NCBI RefSeq assembly: GCF_002019605.1
Contig: NZ_KV917368.1
Span: forward strand, 1,971,843 to 2,035,842
Source: Alkalihalobacterium alkalinitrilicum
GTDB lineage: Bacteria > Bacillota > Bacilli > Bacillales > Bacillaceae_F
Length of the DNA: 64,000 bases
Direction of reading: 5' to 3'
A model generated the notes under the pieces. It had not been told where the DNA came from, did no database searches, and saw nothing but the letters and a program-made list of their open reading frames with translations. Each line of letters starts with the position of its first letter. The stretch's first letter is position 1. Shown here in pieces: positions 35,317-43,217 of the stretch. The position numbers and the translations under genes were made by a program.

Positions 35317-36084
35317 TTATTGAGCACTCCAACCGCCATCAACTGGCATAATGAGACCTGTAATATAACTCGATTCGTCTGATCCTAGGAATAGTGCAGC
35401 ATAAGCGATTTCCTCGGGTTGCCCCACTCTACGAAGAGGACCTGAAGCATAATTGTTTGCAATATCCTTATTTTGTAATACTTCTGCTATCATTGGCGTA
35501 TCAATTGCCCCAGGACAAATACAATTAACTCTCACATTGTGCTTACCATAGTCGACCGCCATCACTCGTGTTAAGGCGACAACGCCCCCTTTTGCAGCTG
35601 AGTATGCATCTGCACCCTTAACACCAAGAATTCCATTCAAAGATGAATTGTTAATAATGCTACCTCGATTTTGATCGATCATCACTGGTAAAACATATTT
35701 GGACATTAAATAAACGCTATTTAGATTAATATTTAAAACTTTATTCCAATCATCAAACGGTGTTTTTAGCAAAGACGCCATTGTATACTTTGATTTAGAA
35801 GAAAAACCAATCCCTGCATTATTAAATAAAATATCGATTTGACCATAACGATCCATCACTTGATCTACTAAAGATTTGACTTTTACTTCATCCGAAACGT
35901 CGGTTTGAATAAAAATCGCCTCGAGTCCCTCTTCCTTAATTTCTTCTTCTACTTGTTTCCCCTGTTCTTCATTCCACTCGGCAATAACAACTTTTGCTCC
36001 TTCTTTCGCAAACAATTTCGCTGCAGCTTTTCCTTGTCCACTTCCAGCTCCTGTTATAATCGCGACTTTATCCTTTAATCTCAC
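35317..36084 (-). CDS. Short-chain dehydrogenase/reductase
   Basis: 255 residues. TGAGSGQG near residue 11, NNAG about 90, INNSSLNGILGVKGADAYSA with catalytic Ser and the Tyr/Lys pair in YSAAKGG are intact. The Gln in GSGQGKAAA is unusual for the motif but tolerated. It follows the zinc alcohol dehydrogenase gene by 49 bp and precedes E1 alpha by about 100 bp. A role as acetoin/diacetyl reductase, or in forming the substrate of the dehydrogenase complex, is inferred. GTG start with AGGAGG upstream. Confidence 0.86.
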   Translation of the reverse strand: MRLKDKVAIITGAGSGQGKAAAKLFAKEGAKVVIAEWNEEQGKQVEEEIKEEGLEAIFIQTDVSDEVKVKSLVDQVMDRYGQIDILFNNAGIGFSSKSKYTMASLLKTPFDDWNKVLNINLNSVYLMSKYVLPVMIDQNRGSIINNSSLNGILGVKGADAYSAAKGGVVALTRVMAVDYGKHNVRVNCICPGAIDTPMIAEVLQNKDIANNYASGPLRRVGQPEEIAYAALFLGSDESSYITGLIMPVDGGWSAQ

Positions 36085-36133
36085 TAATCTTTTCCTCCTT
36101 TTTCAAAGTATATATAAATCTATTAACATTAGA

Positions 36134-37201
36134 TTAAGTTGTTCTATAATCTATCATGACTTTTACTGCGTCTTTCGCATTCATTTGCGTATCAAATGCT
36201 TCCTTTGCATGTTCAATCGGAAACGTATGTGTAACTAATGACTTCGTCTGTACCTTCTTTTCCTTTAGTAGTTGAATAGCTTTCTTAATATCCCCCCCTA
36301 AACAACCAATGATTTTTGGAGCTTTATGCACAATCTTAGTCGTATCGATTGATGCTTTCTTTTCTGGCAATCCTACAAAAGCAATGACACCACCACTACG
36401 TACGATTTCAAAAGACTGTTCAACAGCTGACGGAGCACCTGCTGCATCCACGACAATATCCGCCATTGCCCCTTCATTAAAATGATAAGGACCGACTCCA
36501 ACAACCTCTTTCATTCTTTCTAGTACATCTTCTTCAAGAGCATTAATAACGACATCTGCTCCCGCTTTTTTAGCGTATTCTAACCTTAGTGCTGAAACTT
36601 CAGTCACTACTACTTGATGTACGGGGATTGATTTCATCACCTGCATAACTGCATTTCCAATTAAACCTGCACCTAATATAACAACTTGATCTTCTTTTTT
36701 CGGCTTACATTGGTCAGCAGTATATACAGCAACAGATACTGGTTCAATTGTTGCTGATGTAATATCATCGATTTCATCAGGTACTTGAAAATAATTCATA
36801 CCCACTTTAGCATTGGAGATTTTTACATACTCAGCGAAAGCGCCAGGTAGTCCGTAACCTGTTGATGCTTTAAATAAATCTGGACAAAGTGTATATTGTT
36901 TGCTTTTACACCAAAAACACGTTCCACAAACACCACTATAAAATCCTGTACCTCTTTCACCAACTTCAATGTTTTGGACCTTGTTTCCTACTTTCACGAC
37001 TTCACCTGAAAATTCATGCCCCATAATCTGGCCTTTTTTTATATACAATCCCGTCCCGTAACTATGTACATCTGAACCACAGATTCCACACGCACTAACT
37101 TTAAGCAAAATATCACGGTCCCCAATTTCTGGGATATCTATTATATCTACTTGAATATCTCTAGGACCATAGTAAACGGCTGCTTTCATTTTACTAGCCA
37201 T
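36134..37201 (-). CDS. Zinc-dependent alcohol dehydrogenase (Tdh/sorbitol-type MDR)
   Basis: 355 residues. Catalytic-zinc ligands are Cys in CGICGSDVH, His-Glu in GHEFSGEVV, and the structural four-Cys site in CGTCFWCKSKQYTLC. NAD(P) binding is at VVILGAGLIGNAVMQVMKS (about 171-189). It oxidises a secondary alcohol or polyol, with butanediol among candidates. It precedes an SDR and the E1/E2 genes, which suggests it feeds that complex. AAGGAGATGG precedes the ATG. Family assignment is firm, substrate open. Confidence 0.9.
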   Translation of the reverse strand: MASKMKAAVYYGPRDIQVDIIDIPEIGDRDILLKVSACGICGSDVHSYGTGLYIKKGQIMGHEFSGEVVKVGNKVQNIEVGERGTGFYSGVCGTCFWCKSKQYTLCPDLFKASTGYGLPGAFAEYVKISNAKVGMNYFQVPDEIDDITSATIEPVSVAVYTADQCKPKKEDQVVILGAGLIGNAVMQVMKSIPVHQVVVTEVSALRLEYAKKAGADVVINALEEDVLERMKEVVGVGPYHFNEGAMADIVVDAAGAPSAVEQSFEIVRSGGVIAFVGLPEKKASIDTTKIVHKAPKIIGCLGGDIKKAIQLLKEKKVQTKSLVTHTFPIEHAKEAFDTQMNAKDAVKVMIDYRTT

Positions 37202-37247
37202 CTAAAACCATCTCCTTCATAAGATTTCTAACGAACATCTTCACAAT

Positions 37248-37889
37248 TTAGGAATGGAAGATTTTTAAATTCGGTAATAAGTTATACTTTTTCTCATTTC
37301 CTATTGTCGTAGATTTGCCGTGACCTGGATAAACTTCTATTGATTCATCTAATTGAAATAATGTTTCTTTAATTGATTTTTTTATTAAATCGCGATTACC
37401 ATAGGGAATTTCAGTAGGACCAATAAATCCATTTAACAAGGTATCTCCTGAAAATAAATAGTTTTCTAATAGGTAAGACACACTCCCTGGCGAATGTCCA
37501 GGAGTATGAATGACTTTCATCATAGAAAAGCCACATTTAAGCATTTCTTCTCCAGATAATAATATATCTGGCCAATCGCTAATAATTGGATTTTCATGAT
37601 TATCAGATAAATTGAGTGAGGGTTGTAATAACCATTCAGCTTCTAAATGATGGGTGACGACAGGTGCGTTTGTGTACTTTTTGACTGTGTTCAAGCCAGC
37701 GATGTGATCATGGTGACAGTGAGTTAAAAAAATAAAGTCTACTTTTTTATTCCCAATATATTCAATAACATCGTTAGGCTCCTCTCCTGGATCAATAACA
37801 ATGCAAAACGTCCCTTCCACATCTGTTACTACATAACAGTTCGTTTGCAGTTCTCCTAAAGGAAAAGCTCTAATAATGAGCTGATTCAT
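37248..37889 (-). CDS. Metallo-beta-lactamase fold hydrolase (glyoxalase II-like)
   Basis: 213 residues. The binuclear metal motif THCHHDHIAG (about 56-65), a later His in HTPGHSPGS, Asp in FSGDTLL and the C-terminal His in YPGHG are all present. Such proteins hydrolyse thioesters such as S-lactoylglutathione-like or acyl-thiol compounds. It heads the E1/E2 group and may hydrolyse a CoA or bacillithiol thioester, but the substrate is unknown. GAAGGAGGATCATAC precedes the ATG. Confidence 0.88.
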   Translation of the reverse strand: MNQLIIRAFPLGELQTNCYVVTDVEGTFCIVIDPGEEPNDVIEYIGNKKVDFIFLTHCHHDHIAGLNTVKKYTNAPVVTHHLEAEWLLQPSLNLSDNHENPIISDWPDILLSGEEMLKCGFSMMKVIHTPGHSPGSVSYLLENYLFSGDTLLNGFIGPTEIPYGNRDLIKKSIKETLFQLDESIEVYPGHGKSTTIGNEKKYNLLPNLKIFHS

Positions 37890-38231
37890 GTATGATCCTC
37901 CTTCTAAAATGCAGCGGAAATTTTTTCTAAGACTAGTAAGTAAGTAAAATCACTTAGACTGAGCACTAACTCGACAATAGGTACGTTATTAGCTAGTAAT
38001 ATGAAATGCTTTCAAAATGATAGGAATTAACATATTTCCATTTCCTCTATAAGAATTATAACCCCTACTTACAGAATATTCAATAATTAACTCATATATT
38101 AGAAATTGAATTATTGTTCAATTAAATTTATTCGTTTTCTCTTAATTTTCCAACTCTTTGAAATAAAGAACGTTAGGGGGAATAACTTACCTATTCTTTC
38201 ACTCTACTAAGATATTAAACGAATAAATTAC
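37890..38231. other. AT-rich intergenic region
   Basis: It contains the upstream region of the MBL gene and ends at the terminator of the diguanylate cyclase transcript. No open frame or repeat was recognised; several AT-rich promoter-like boxes make a single promoter choice unsafe. Confidence 0.3.
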
Positions 38232-38277
38232 AAAAAGAGCTTTTAAAGACAAGTATTTTGTCTTAGAAGCTCTTTTC
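38232..38277. terminator. Terminator with long stem
   Basis: AAAAAGAGCTT ... AAAGACAA pairs with TTGTCTT ... AAGCTCTTTT in a stem broken by one internal loop. T runs occur on both strands. It lies beyond repeat copy 3, on the 3' side of the diguanylate cyclase gene. Confidence 0.7.
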
Positions 38278-38303
38278 CTAGTATAGTTAGAATTTAACCA
38301 ATA

Positions 38304-38513
38304 AAGTGAAACTACCATCAGTGAGGGTTTTCCTCTTCCCCTACTGATGGTTAGTTTAGGCCAACACGATGTGGGTGACACAGACGTTGCCACAGTACGT
38401 GGTAACGTCTGTGTTCATTTAGCTGCTACTGGCAGTTTATCCGCCATTTATTCTTCTTTGATCCCTCGAAGTCTTGAAGTGGGGTGTTACTGGCAGTTGA
38501 TGCGGGATAAAAC
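38304..38513 (+). repeat. Structured dispersed repeat, copy 3 (full length)
   Basis: About 210 bp, the best preserved copy. Hairpin 1 is CCATCAGTGAGGG with CCCCTACTGATGG. Hairpin 2 is ACACAGACGTTGCCAC with CGTGGTAACGTCTGTGT, a stem of 15 or more pairs. The last part is closed by GTTTATCCGCC with GCGGGATAAAAC, and within it CTTGAAGTGGGG pairs upstream. It ends nine bases from the stop of the minus-strand diguanylate cyclase. Confidence 0.78.
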
Positions 38514-38521
38514 TAATATTT

Positions 38522-39532
38522 TTAAATTTCGTGATTACACTTTCTTTGTTTATGTGAGTCCATATATTTGACCTGATTTCTGCCTGAGTTTTTAGCTTCG
38601 TATAATGCTTTGTCTGCACAATCAATTAAACTATCAATAGAAGTAATCTGTTCATTACCTTGAAACATGGTTGCTACTCCAAGACTAATGGTGACCACAT
38701 CACTTACGTTTGAACTTGTATGAGGGATTTGACTTATTTCAACATTGCGTCGCATCATCTCTGCAATTTTCACAACTCCTTCAAAGCTTGTCTCAGGTAA
38801 CACAACAGCAAATTCTTCGCCGCCGTAACGGGCAACTAAGTCTGTTGCTCGATTAACTGTATTTTGTAATATTTTTTCCACTTTCTTTAAACATTCGTCA
38901 CTTTCTAAATGCCCGTATGTGTCATTATATGGTTTGAATTTATCGATATCTAACATGATAAGCGACAAATTGGTTTGATTTCTCAGTGCACGTTTCCATT
39001 CGGTTTCAATATGATTATCAAATCTCCTACGGTTCGGAATACCTGTTAACCCATCAAGAGAAGATAATTGTTCCAAGACATCATTCAACTCCTGTAACTT
39101 TTCATTAGCCACAACTAATTCCGTTTCTCGTTGTTTTCTTTTATCCATTTCATCCTTTAGTCGAAGGACTGAGCCAATACGGGCGTGTAATTCAACGGTG
39201 TTAAACGGCTTTGTTACATAATCGCTCGCTCCAGCTTTAAACGTTTGTTCAAGGACCTTGACATTACTCAATCCTGTCACCATAATGACTGGAATGTCTT
39301 TTACGTCTTCAATTTCTTTTATTTGACCACAAACTTCAATTCCATCCATCCCAGGCATGATCACATCTAGTAAAATTAAATCAACTTCTTTCCCTTCGAT
39401 ATGAAGGATTTCAAACGTACGTTCAGCAGAGTCTGCCATGATAATATTTGCGAAACCCGCTTTTTTTAATAACCTTTCTAAAAGCATCCGGCTATCAATA
39501 CAATCATCGACAATTAATATTTTTCTCCCCAT
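38522..39532 (-). CDS. Response regulator with GGDEF domain (diguanylate cyclase)
   Basis: 336 residues. A receiver domain (1-122) has LIVDDC, phospho-acceptor Asp56 in LLDVIMPGMDG and KPF. A helical linker (about 125-158) joins it to a GGDEF domain (160-328) with active-site GGEEF at 237-241. An RxxD inhibitory site (RATD, 228-231) lies five residues upstream, so product feedback by cyclic di-GMP is expected. It makes cyclic di-GMP when phosphorylated. The start is ten bases after a decayed receiver pseudogene, so these once formed an operon. The cognate kinase may be lost or elsewhere. Confidence 0.93.
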   Translation of the reverse strand: MGRKILIVDDCIDSRMLLERLLKKAGFANIIMADSAERTFEILHIEGKEVDLILLDVIMPGMDGIEVCGQIKEIEDVKDIPVIMVTGLSNVKVLEQTFKAGASDYVTKPFNTVELHARIGSVLRLKDEMDKRKQRETELVVANEKLQELNDVLEQLSSLDGLTGIPNRRRFDNHIETEWKRALRNQTNLSLIMLDIDKFKPYNDTYGHLESDECLKKVEKILQNTVNRATDLVARYGGEEFAVVLPETSFEGVVKIAEMMRRNVEISQIPHTSSNVSDVVTISLGVATMFQGNEQITSIDSLIDCADKALYEAKNSGRNQVKYMDSHKQRKCNHEI

Positions 39533-39541
39533 TTTTACCCC

Positions 39542-39910
39542 TCATTTCATGCCTTGTGTTTCAATAAAATGATGAATTATATCTAGTAATACCCTTTTTT
39601 TGACTAGTTTGGTTAAATGTCGCAACCAGCTACGAAGCTCTTCTCTGTTTCTTCTAGCATTGCTTATGCTGTTATCTCGACTATATTCATTGGTTTTCTA
39701 TTGTTTTTTTGTTCCCATTCTCTTATTTTCCGAGTAGCTAAATGACCATCCATCATCTCGATATCCAAAAAAATAATGTCATAGTTTGTATTCTTAACTT
39801 GATCTAAAATTCTGTTTTTAACGATGTCTGACGTATGGGGAGTTTTTTAAGTAAGCTTCGAATAACAATTAATTTTCAACGGAATCTTCCACAAGTAAAA
39901 GACGGAACAT
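39542..39910 (-). pseudogene. Decayed response-regulator receiver domain
   Basis: Starting at ATG 39908-39910 the minus strand reads MFRLLLVEDSVEN, a stop, then LLFEAYLKNSPY. After a frameshift it continues with NTNYDIIFLDIEMMDGHLAT and RKIREWEQKNNRKP, then a stop within an AMLEETEKSFVAGCD segment and another shift into HLTKLVKKRVLLDIIHHFI, ending at TGA 39542-39544. These are, in order, the acidic pocket, phospho-acceptor Asp region, loop and Lys of a CheY-like receiver of about 120 residues. Two frameshifts and in-frame stops show it is dead. It lies ten bases upstream of the diguanylate cyclase. Confidence 0.8.
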
Positions 39911-40137
39911 GGATGGAGAATGTACTGTTCTAAAAATTCCGCTCCTGTTTGGCGATCTGTAATTAATCTATAGGGATTAATATCTTCATAAAACTACCAA
40001 CTATTCATAACGAAATTCAATTTGATTTAGGGATTCTATAGAAAATTCGAATGAAATCATTTCTATATTCGTGTCTTTTTTACTACATTTTTAGAAATCG
40101 AAAGTGTAGTATAATTCACTGAAAAATTGGGGGGAAC
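39911..40137 (-). other. Probable continuation of the decayed gene
   Basis: Upstream of the receiver remnant the minus strand has further protein-like pieces in shifting frames: from ATG 40058-40060 MISFEFSIESLNQIEFRYE and a stop, then in another frame YEDINPYRLITDRQTGAEFL and EQYILH. I do not recognise the domain. It may be part of the same decayed gene or a separate small one. Confidence 0.35.
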
Positions 40138-40141
40138 ATAC

Positions 40142-40183
40142 AAAAAAGTCAAGCGGAGCTTGTCAACTCTACCCGACTTTTTT
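40142..40183. terminator. Terminator of the MerR-like gene
   Basis: AAAAAAGTC (40142-40150) pairs with GACTTTTTT (40175-40183). An inner AAGC/GCTT stem extends it. A T run occurs on both strands. Confidence 0.65.
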
Positions 40184-40223
40184 ACTATTATTTTTAGTTT
40201 TCATTTTAACTTAAACTATTATA

Positions 40224-40943
40224 CTAACAATAATCTTCTTTTTTATCTTTAGAAAAGTAACTGAACCATTTTGTAACTTTTCCTTTTAACGATTGATCTT
40301 GTTTAGTTGCTGCGGTTTCTCTAAAATGTTGAACAAATTCTTGAAAATGCACTTCTCTTTCTTCTAACTTTTGGTGAATAAATAGCTTTTCTTCATTTTC
40401 TCGTTCTATTTCTTGTCTTAACTTAAGAATTTCATCTATAGTTTGATCAGATGTGTCTAATAGCATCTGTGAATAAGATTGAACAAGTGAAGTAGTTTTA
40501 TTATGACCAAGATGAATTTCTTTTTTAACTTCATTTTTAATCTCTTCTTTTGTTTCCTGAATCATCTCATCTCTAAAAGAGAAAATTGAGTTTGTCAATT
40601 TTTCAACACTCTCTACCGTTTCTTGTTGTAACGATAAGATTGTTTCATAACGATGTTCACCCTCTACATCTTCAATCTCCTCTTTTTCCTCATTGACTTC
40701 GACTAAGATATTAGTTTCTAAAATGTACTTTACATCGTCATCCTTAATATTCTTATCTTTTAATAATTTTATCTTTTTTAAAGTCTCAATCTCATAATCT
40801 GTATACAACCTTGCCCCTGTTCTCGTTCTTTGGACATAAAGCATCCCCTCAAACGTTCTTTCCCATTTTCTTAAATTCCCAATCGGGATTTTCAACAACT
40901 TCGATACTTCTTTTGTAGAATATTTATTAATTTCATTTGCCAC
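40224..40943 (-). CDS. MerR-type HTH protein with long coiled coil
   Basis: 239 residues. Residues 8-75 form a MerR-type winged helix (YSTKEVSKLLKIPIGNLRKWE, shown in part, then RTRTGARLYTDYEIETLKKIK). From about 90 to 205 it is highly charged and heptad-like, so a coiled coil is likely. The C-terminus GKVTKWFSYFSKDKK is amphipathic and basic and could touch membrane or DNA. Arrangement resembles RacA-like anchors and plasmid or phage MerR/coiled-coil proteins, rather than metal-sensing MerR members. GTG start after AAAGGAGAG. An unusual tandem repeat lies just upstream. Function unproven. Confidence 0.7.
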   Translation of the reverse strand: MANEINKYSTKEVSKLLKIPIGNLRKWERTFEGMLYVQRTRTGARLYTDYEIETLKKIKLLKDKNIKDDDVKYILETNILVEVNEEKEEIEDVEGEHRYETILSLQQETVESVEKLTNSIFSFRDEMIQETKEEIKNEVKKEIHLGHNKTTSLVQSYSQMLLDTSDQTIDEILKLRQEIERENEEKLFIHQKLEEREVHFQEFVQHFRETAATKQDQSLKGKVTKWFSYFSKDKKEDYC

Positions 40944-40970
40944 CTGAATCTCTCCTTTCTATTTTTGGTA

Positions 40971-41023
40971 GGCTATTAAGGCTATTAAGGCTATTAAGGC
41001 TATTAAGGCTATTAAGGCTATTA
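40971..41023. repeat. Tandem 9-bp repeat, about 5.9 copies
   Basis: Units of GGCTATTAA begin at 40971, 40980, 40989, 40998 and 41007, with an eight-base partial at 41016. All are exact. It lies 28 bp upstream of the start of the MerR-like gene, in its leader or promoter region. Confidence 0.95.
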
Positions 41024-41039
41024 CATCACTATTAGATAG

Positions 41040-41063
41040 ACCTTGACCTTACTCCTTCAAGGT
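41040..41063 (-). promoter_or_regulatory. Operator-like dyad upstream of the MerR-like gene
   Basis: ACCTTGA (41040-41046) and TCAAGGT (41057-41063) form a 7-bp dyad with a 10-bp centre, the type of site bound by MerR-family dimers. It is close to weak minus-strand promoter boxes (TTGAAG, 16 bp, TATCTA). Autoregulation is inferred. Confidence 0.4.
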
Positions 41064-41600
41064 GACAAAACTTCTAATAACTACCTATATTTCTGCATTC
41101 CTTTCATATTTTAAAAAGAAGCACGATTCGGCTCGGTTCTTGCTCTACTAAGTAGTCAAATACAAAAACTTAGTTTTTTTCTATCAAAATAAGTAAATAA
41201 AAAGTAGTTTTTGACGTTACTGTTAATTATATTGCTAATTCAAAATAGCTAAATAATTATTTTTCGTATATAATAAATATAATTCGCATCCCGAAATAAA
41301 ATAATGTTTACTTTAAATGTTTACTTTAATAGGAGCTGTCTATTTGTCTAAAATCATGAATTTCATGCCTTGAACTACATGAATTAAAAACTAAAATTTC
41401 CTTAACATCGTTTAGCTATGAGGACTGACAGTTTAAAATGTACCCTAAACAGTAGCACAAAGAGCGTTCCTAGAAATAGGTACGCTCCTTGTAATACAAA
41501 AATGCTATCACTATTTTTTATAGTTACATCCATCCTTATTAGGAATTCTTAATGATTATTATCCATTGGCCCTGTTTTCTCAATTTTCGTTGACTTTTCG
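41064..41600. other. AT-rich intergenic region with amidase-operon terminator
   Basis: Apart from the terminator at 41459-41490 no gene, repeat or structured RNA was recognised. The direct repeat GTTTACTTTA/ATGTTTACTTTAA near 41306-41328 is short and probably chance. Confidence 0.35.
41459..41490 (-). terminator. Hairpin ending the amidase operon
   Basis: AAAGAGCGTTCCT pairs with AGGTACGCTCCTT across AGAAAT, with two mismatches. It is the only strong hairpin downstream of the last amidase gene. The T run on the minus strand is poor. Confidence 0.5.
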
Positions 41601-43001
41601 TTAAATAATACTTTTATTTAACTCCTCTTCAAATGATGGCCTTATGCCATTTAAAGGATTTGTTTTCTCTAAGGCATAGGCGAAGTTAAGAATTTCAGTC
41701 TCTTTAAAGGCTGGCCCGATAATTTGCATCCCTACTGGTAATCCTTCGCTTATACCACAAGGAACTGAAATAGATGGAAGTCCTGTAAGGTTAGCAGGGC
41801 AAGACAAACGTACACCTTGACTAGTTGTATCAATTCCAATAGTAGGAGGAGCAACAGGTAATGATGGACCAATGATCACATCGACTTTTTCAAATGCTCT
41901 TACAAACTCTAGATCGATCATTCTTCTTATTTGTTGTGCTTGTAAGTAATCAACACCACTAGGAACCATTCCTAGCTTAAGATTTAATCTGACATCCTCA
42001 CCGAAGTCATTTGGACGTATTTTAATGTTACGAGCATGTATCGTTGTTGATTCAGCCAAAATTGTAATATACTCTGCGAACATCGCATATTTAAGCGATG
42101 GGACTTTGATGACTTCGACGGTAGCTCCCATACTTTCGAGTTGCTTAATCCCGTCTCTAACTGTCTTTTCAATACCATTGTCAATTTCTTGGAAGAAATA
42201 ATCCTCAATAATACCGATAACTTTTCCTTTAATATCACCTGTTAGATAGTTAGAATAGTTCTCAATCGGTTTCTCAATGGTAGTAGGATCTTTTTCATCA
42301 TAGCCAGCAATATACTCTAGAAGGATGGCGGCATCTTCAACTGTTTTCGTCATTGGTCCAATATGGTCTAAACTCCAAGATAGAGGAAAACATCCATATT
42401 TACTAACACGACCGTGTGTAGGCTTTAAACCCACAATTCCACATGCTGCTGCTGGCATTCGAATCGATCCACCCGTATCAGTTCCTAGCGAAGCAATCGT
42501 CATATCTGCTGCAACAGCTGCACCAGACCCCCCACTTGAACCCATTGGATTTCGTTGTAAATCCCAAGGGTTACGGCAAGCTCCAAAATGGGGGTTGTCC
42601 GTTGTCGCTCCCCATGCATATTCATGCATATTTAGTTTACCTGTAAAAACAGATCCAGCTTCTTTTAGTTTGGTTACAACCGTTGCATCAAAATCTGGTA
42701 CAAAGTCTTTATGAATTTTTGACCCGTACGTAACCGTTTCCCCTTTAAAATTAAGGATATCTTTTAACGCTAAAGGAATTCCATGTAAAACCCCCTTATA
42801 ATTTCCATTACTAATTTCAACCTCTGCTGCTTTTGCTGCCTCAAGAGCCGTTTCCTCATTGATGTCAATATAAGCATTTATCGTAGGATTATATTCTTTC
42901 GTTCTTTTTAAAACTGCTTCAGTTATTTCAACAGGTGATAGTTCCTTAGATTCGACTAAGGGCGCTAAGTCGGCAATCGTCTTTTTTGCTAATTCACTCA
43001 T
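41601..43001 (-). CDS. Amidase (amidase signature family), paralogue 1
   Basis: 466 residues from the ATG at 43001, after AAAGGAGGGAAAGTAAT; a longer frame to 43037 passes through the small upstream gene. The Ser-cisSer-Lys triad is intact: Lys in ALKDILNFKGE, cis-Ser in GSSGGSGAAVAA and the nucleophile Ser in GTDTGGSIRMPA. It hydrolyses amide or aryl-acylamide bonds in the cytoplasm. It starts one base after the 56-residue AtzG-like gene (TAATATG), so the two are translationally coupled and may form a complex. It is last in the operon. Confidence 0.92.
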   Translation of the reverse strand: MSELAKKTIADLAPLVESKELSPVEITEAVLKRTKEYNPTINAYIDINEETALEAAKAAEVEISNGNYKGVLHGIPLALKDILNFKGETVTYGSKIHKDFVPDFDATVVTKLKEAGSVFTGKLNMHEYAWGATTDNPHFGACRNPWDLQRNPMGSSGGSGAAVAADMTIASLGTDTGGSIRMPAAACGIVGLKPTHGRVSKYGCFPLSWSLDHIGPMTKTVEDAAILLEYIAGYDEKDPTTIEKPIENYSNYLTGDIKGKVIGIIEDYFFQEIDNGIEKTVRDGIKQLESMGATVEVIKVPSLKYAMFAEYITILAESTTIHARNIKIRPNDFGEDVRLNLKLGMVPSGVDYLQAQQIRRMIDLEFVRAFEKVDVIIGPSLPVAPPTIGIDTTSQGVRLSCPANLTGLPSISVPCGISEGLPVGMQIIGPAFKETEILNFAYALEKTNPLNGIRPSFEEELNKSII

Positions 43002-43002
43002 A

Positions 43003-43173
43003 TTACTTTCCCTCCTTTGGAGCATGGCATAGGGCAATATCTAATTCATTTTGTAGTACATCACCCAAATCCTGTTTTAATGCTTGAATTCCTTCCCATT
43101 GAGCTTGAAGTGCTACACTTTCCTCTTCTGTAACTTCAATTCCTTTTGCAGTTAATAGATCATACATTGTCAT
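43003..43173 (-). CDS. AtzG/GatC-like small amidase partner (56 residues)
   Basis: ATG at 43171-43173 follows GAGGAGTG by eight bases. The protein starts MTMYDLLTAKGIEVTEEE, has a helical middle (VALQAQWEGIQALKQDL) and ends 'ELDIALCHAPKEGK'. Length, helical pattern and a Pro near the C-terminus recall AtzG-type proteins, which are short GatC-like subunits wrapped around amidases such as AtzE, and the DUF4089 family. Its position one base before the amidase start supports that. Similarity is by pattern only, and a function as amidase subunit is inferred. Confidence 0.6.
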   Translation of the reverse strand: MTMYDLLTAKGIEVTEEESVALQAQWEGIQALKQDLGDVLQNELDIALCHAPKEGK

Positions 43174-43217
43174 ATGAAAACACTCCTCATTTTTTAATTT
43201 TTTTTACTTACTTGTAT

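Noticed and set aside
40971-41023. CRISPR array
   Set aside because: Units are directly abutting 9-mers with no spacers and no cas genes nearby.
40960-41040. Leader peptide of repeated Leu-Ile-Ala codons
   Set aside because: The nine-base units keep frame, but no start codon precedes the repeats in that frame on the minus strand.
42325-42714. 129-codon plus-strand open frame opposite amidase 1
   Set aside because: It lies antisense to the conserved GSSGGSG/GTDTGGS region, has no ribosome site, and matching frames occur opposite the paralogous amidases. It is a shadow of the real gene.
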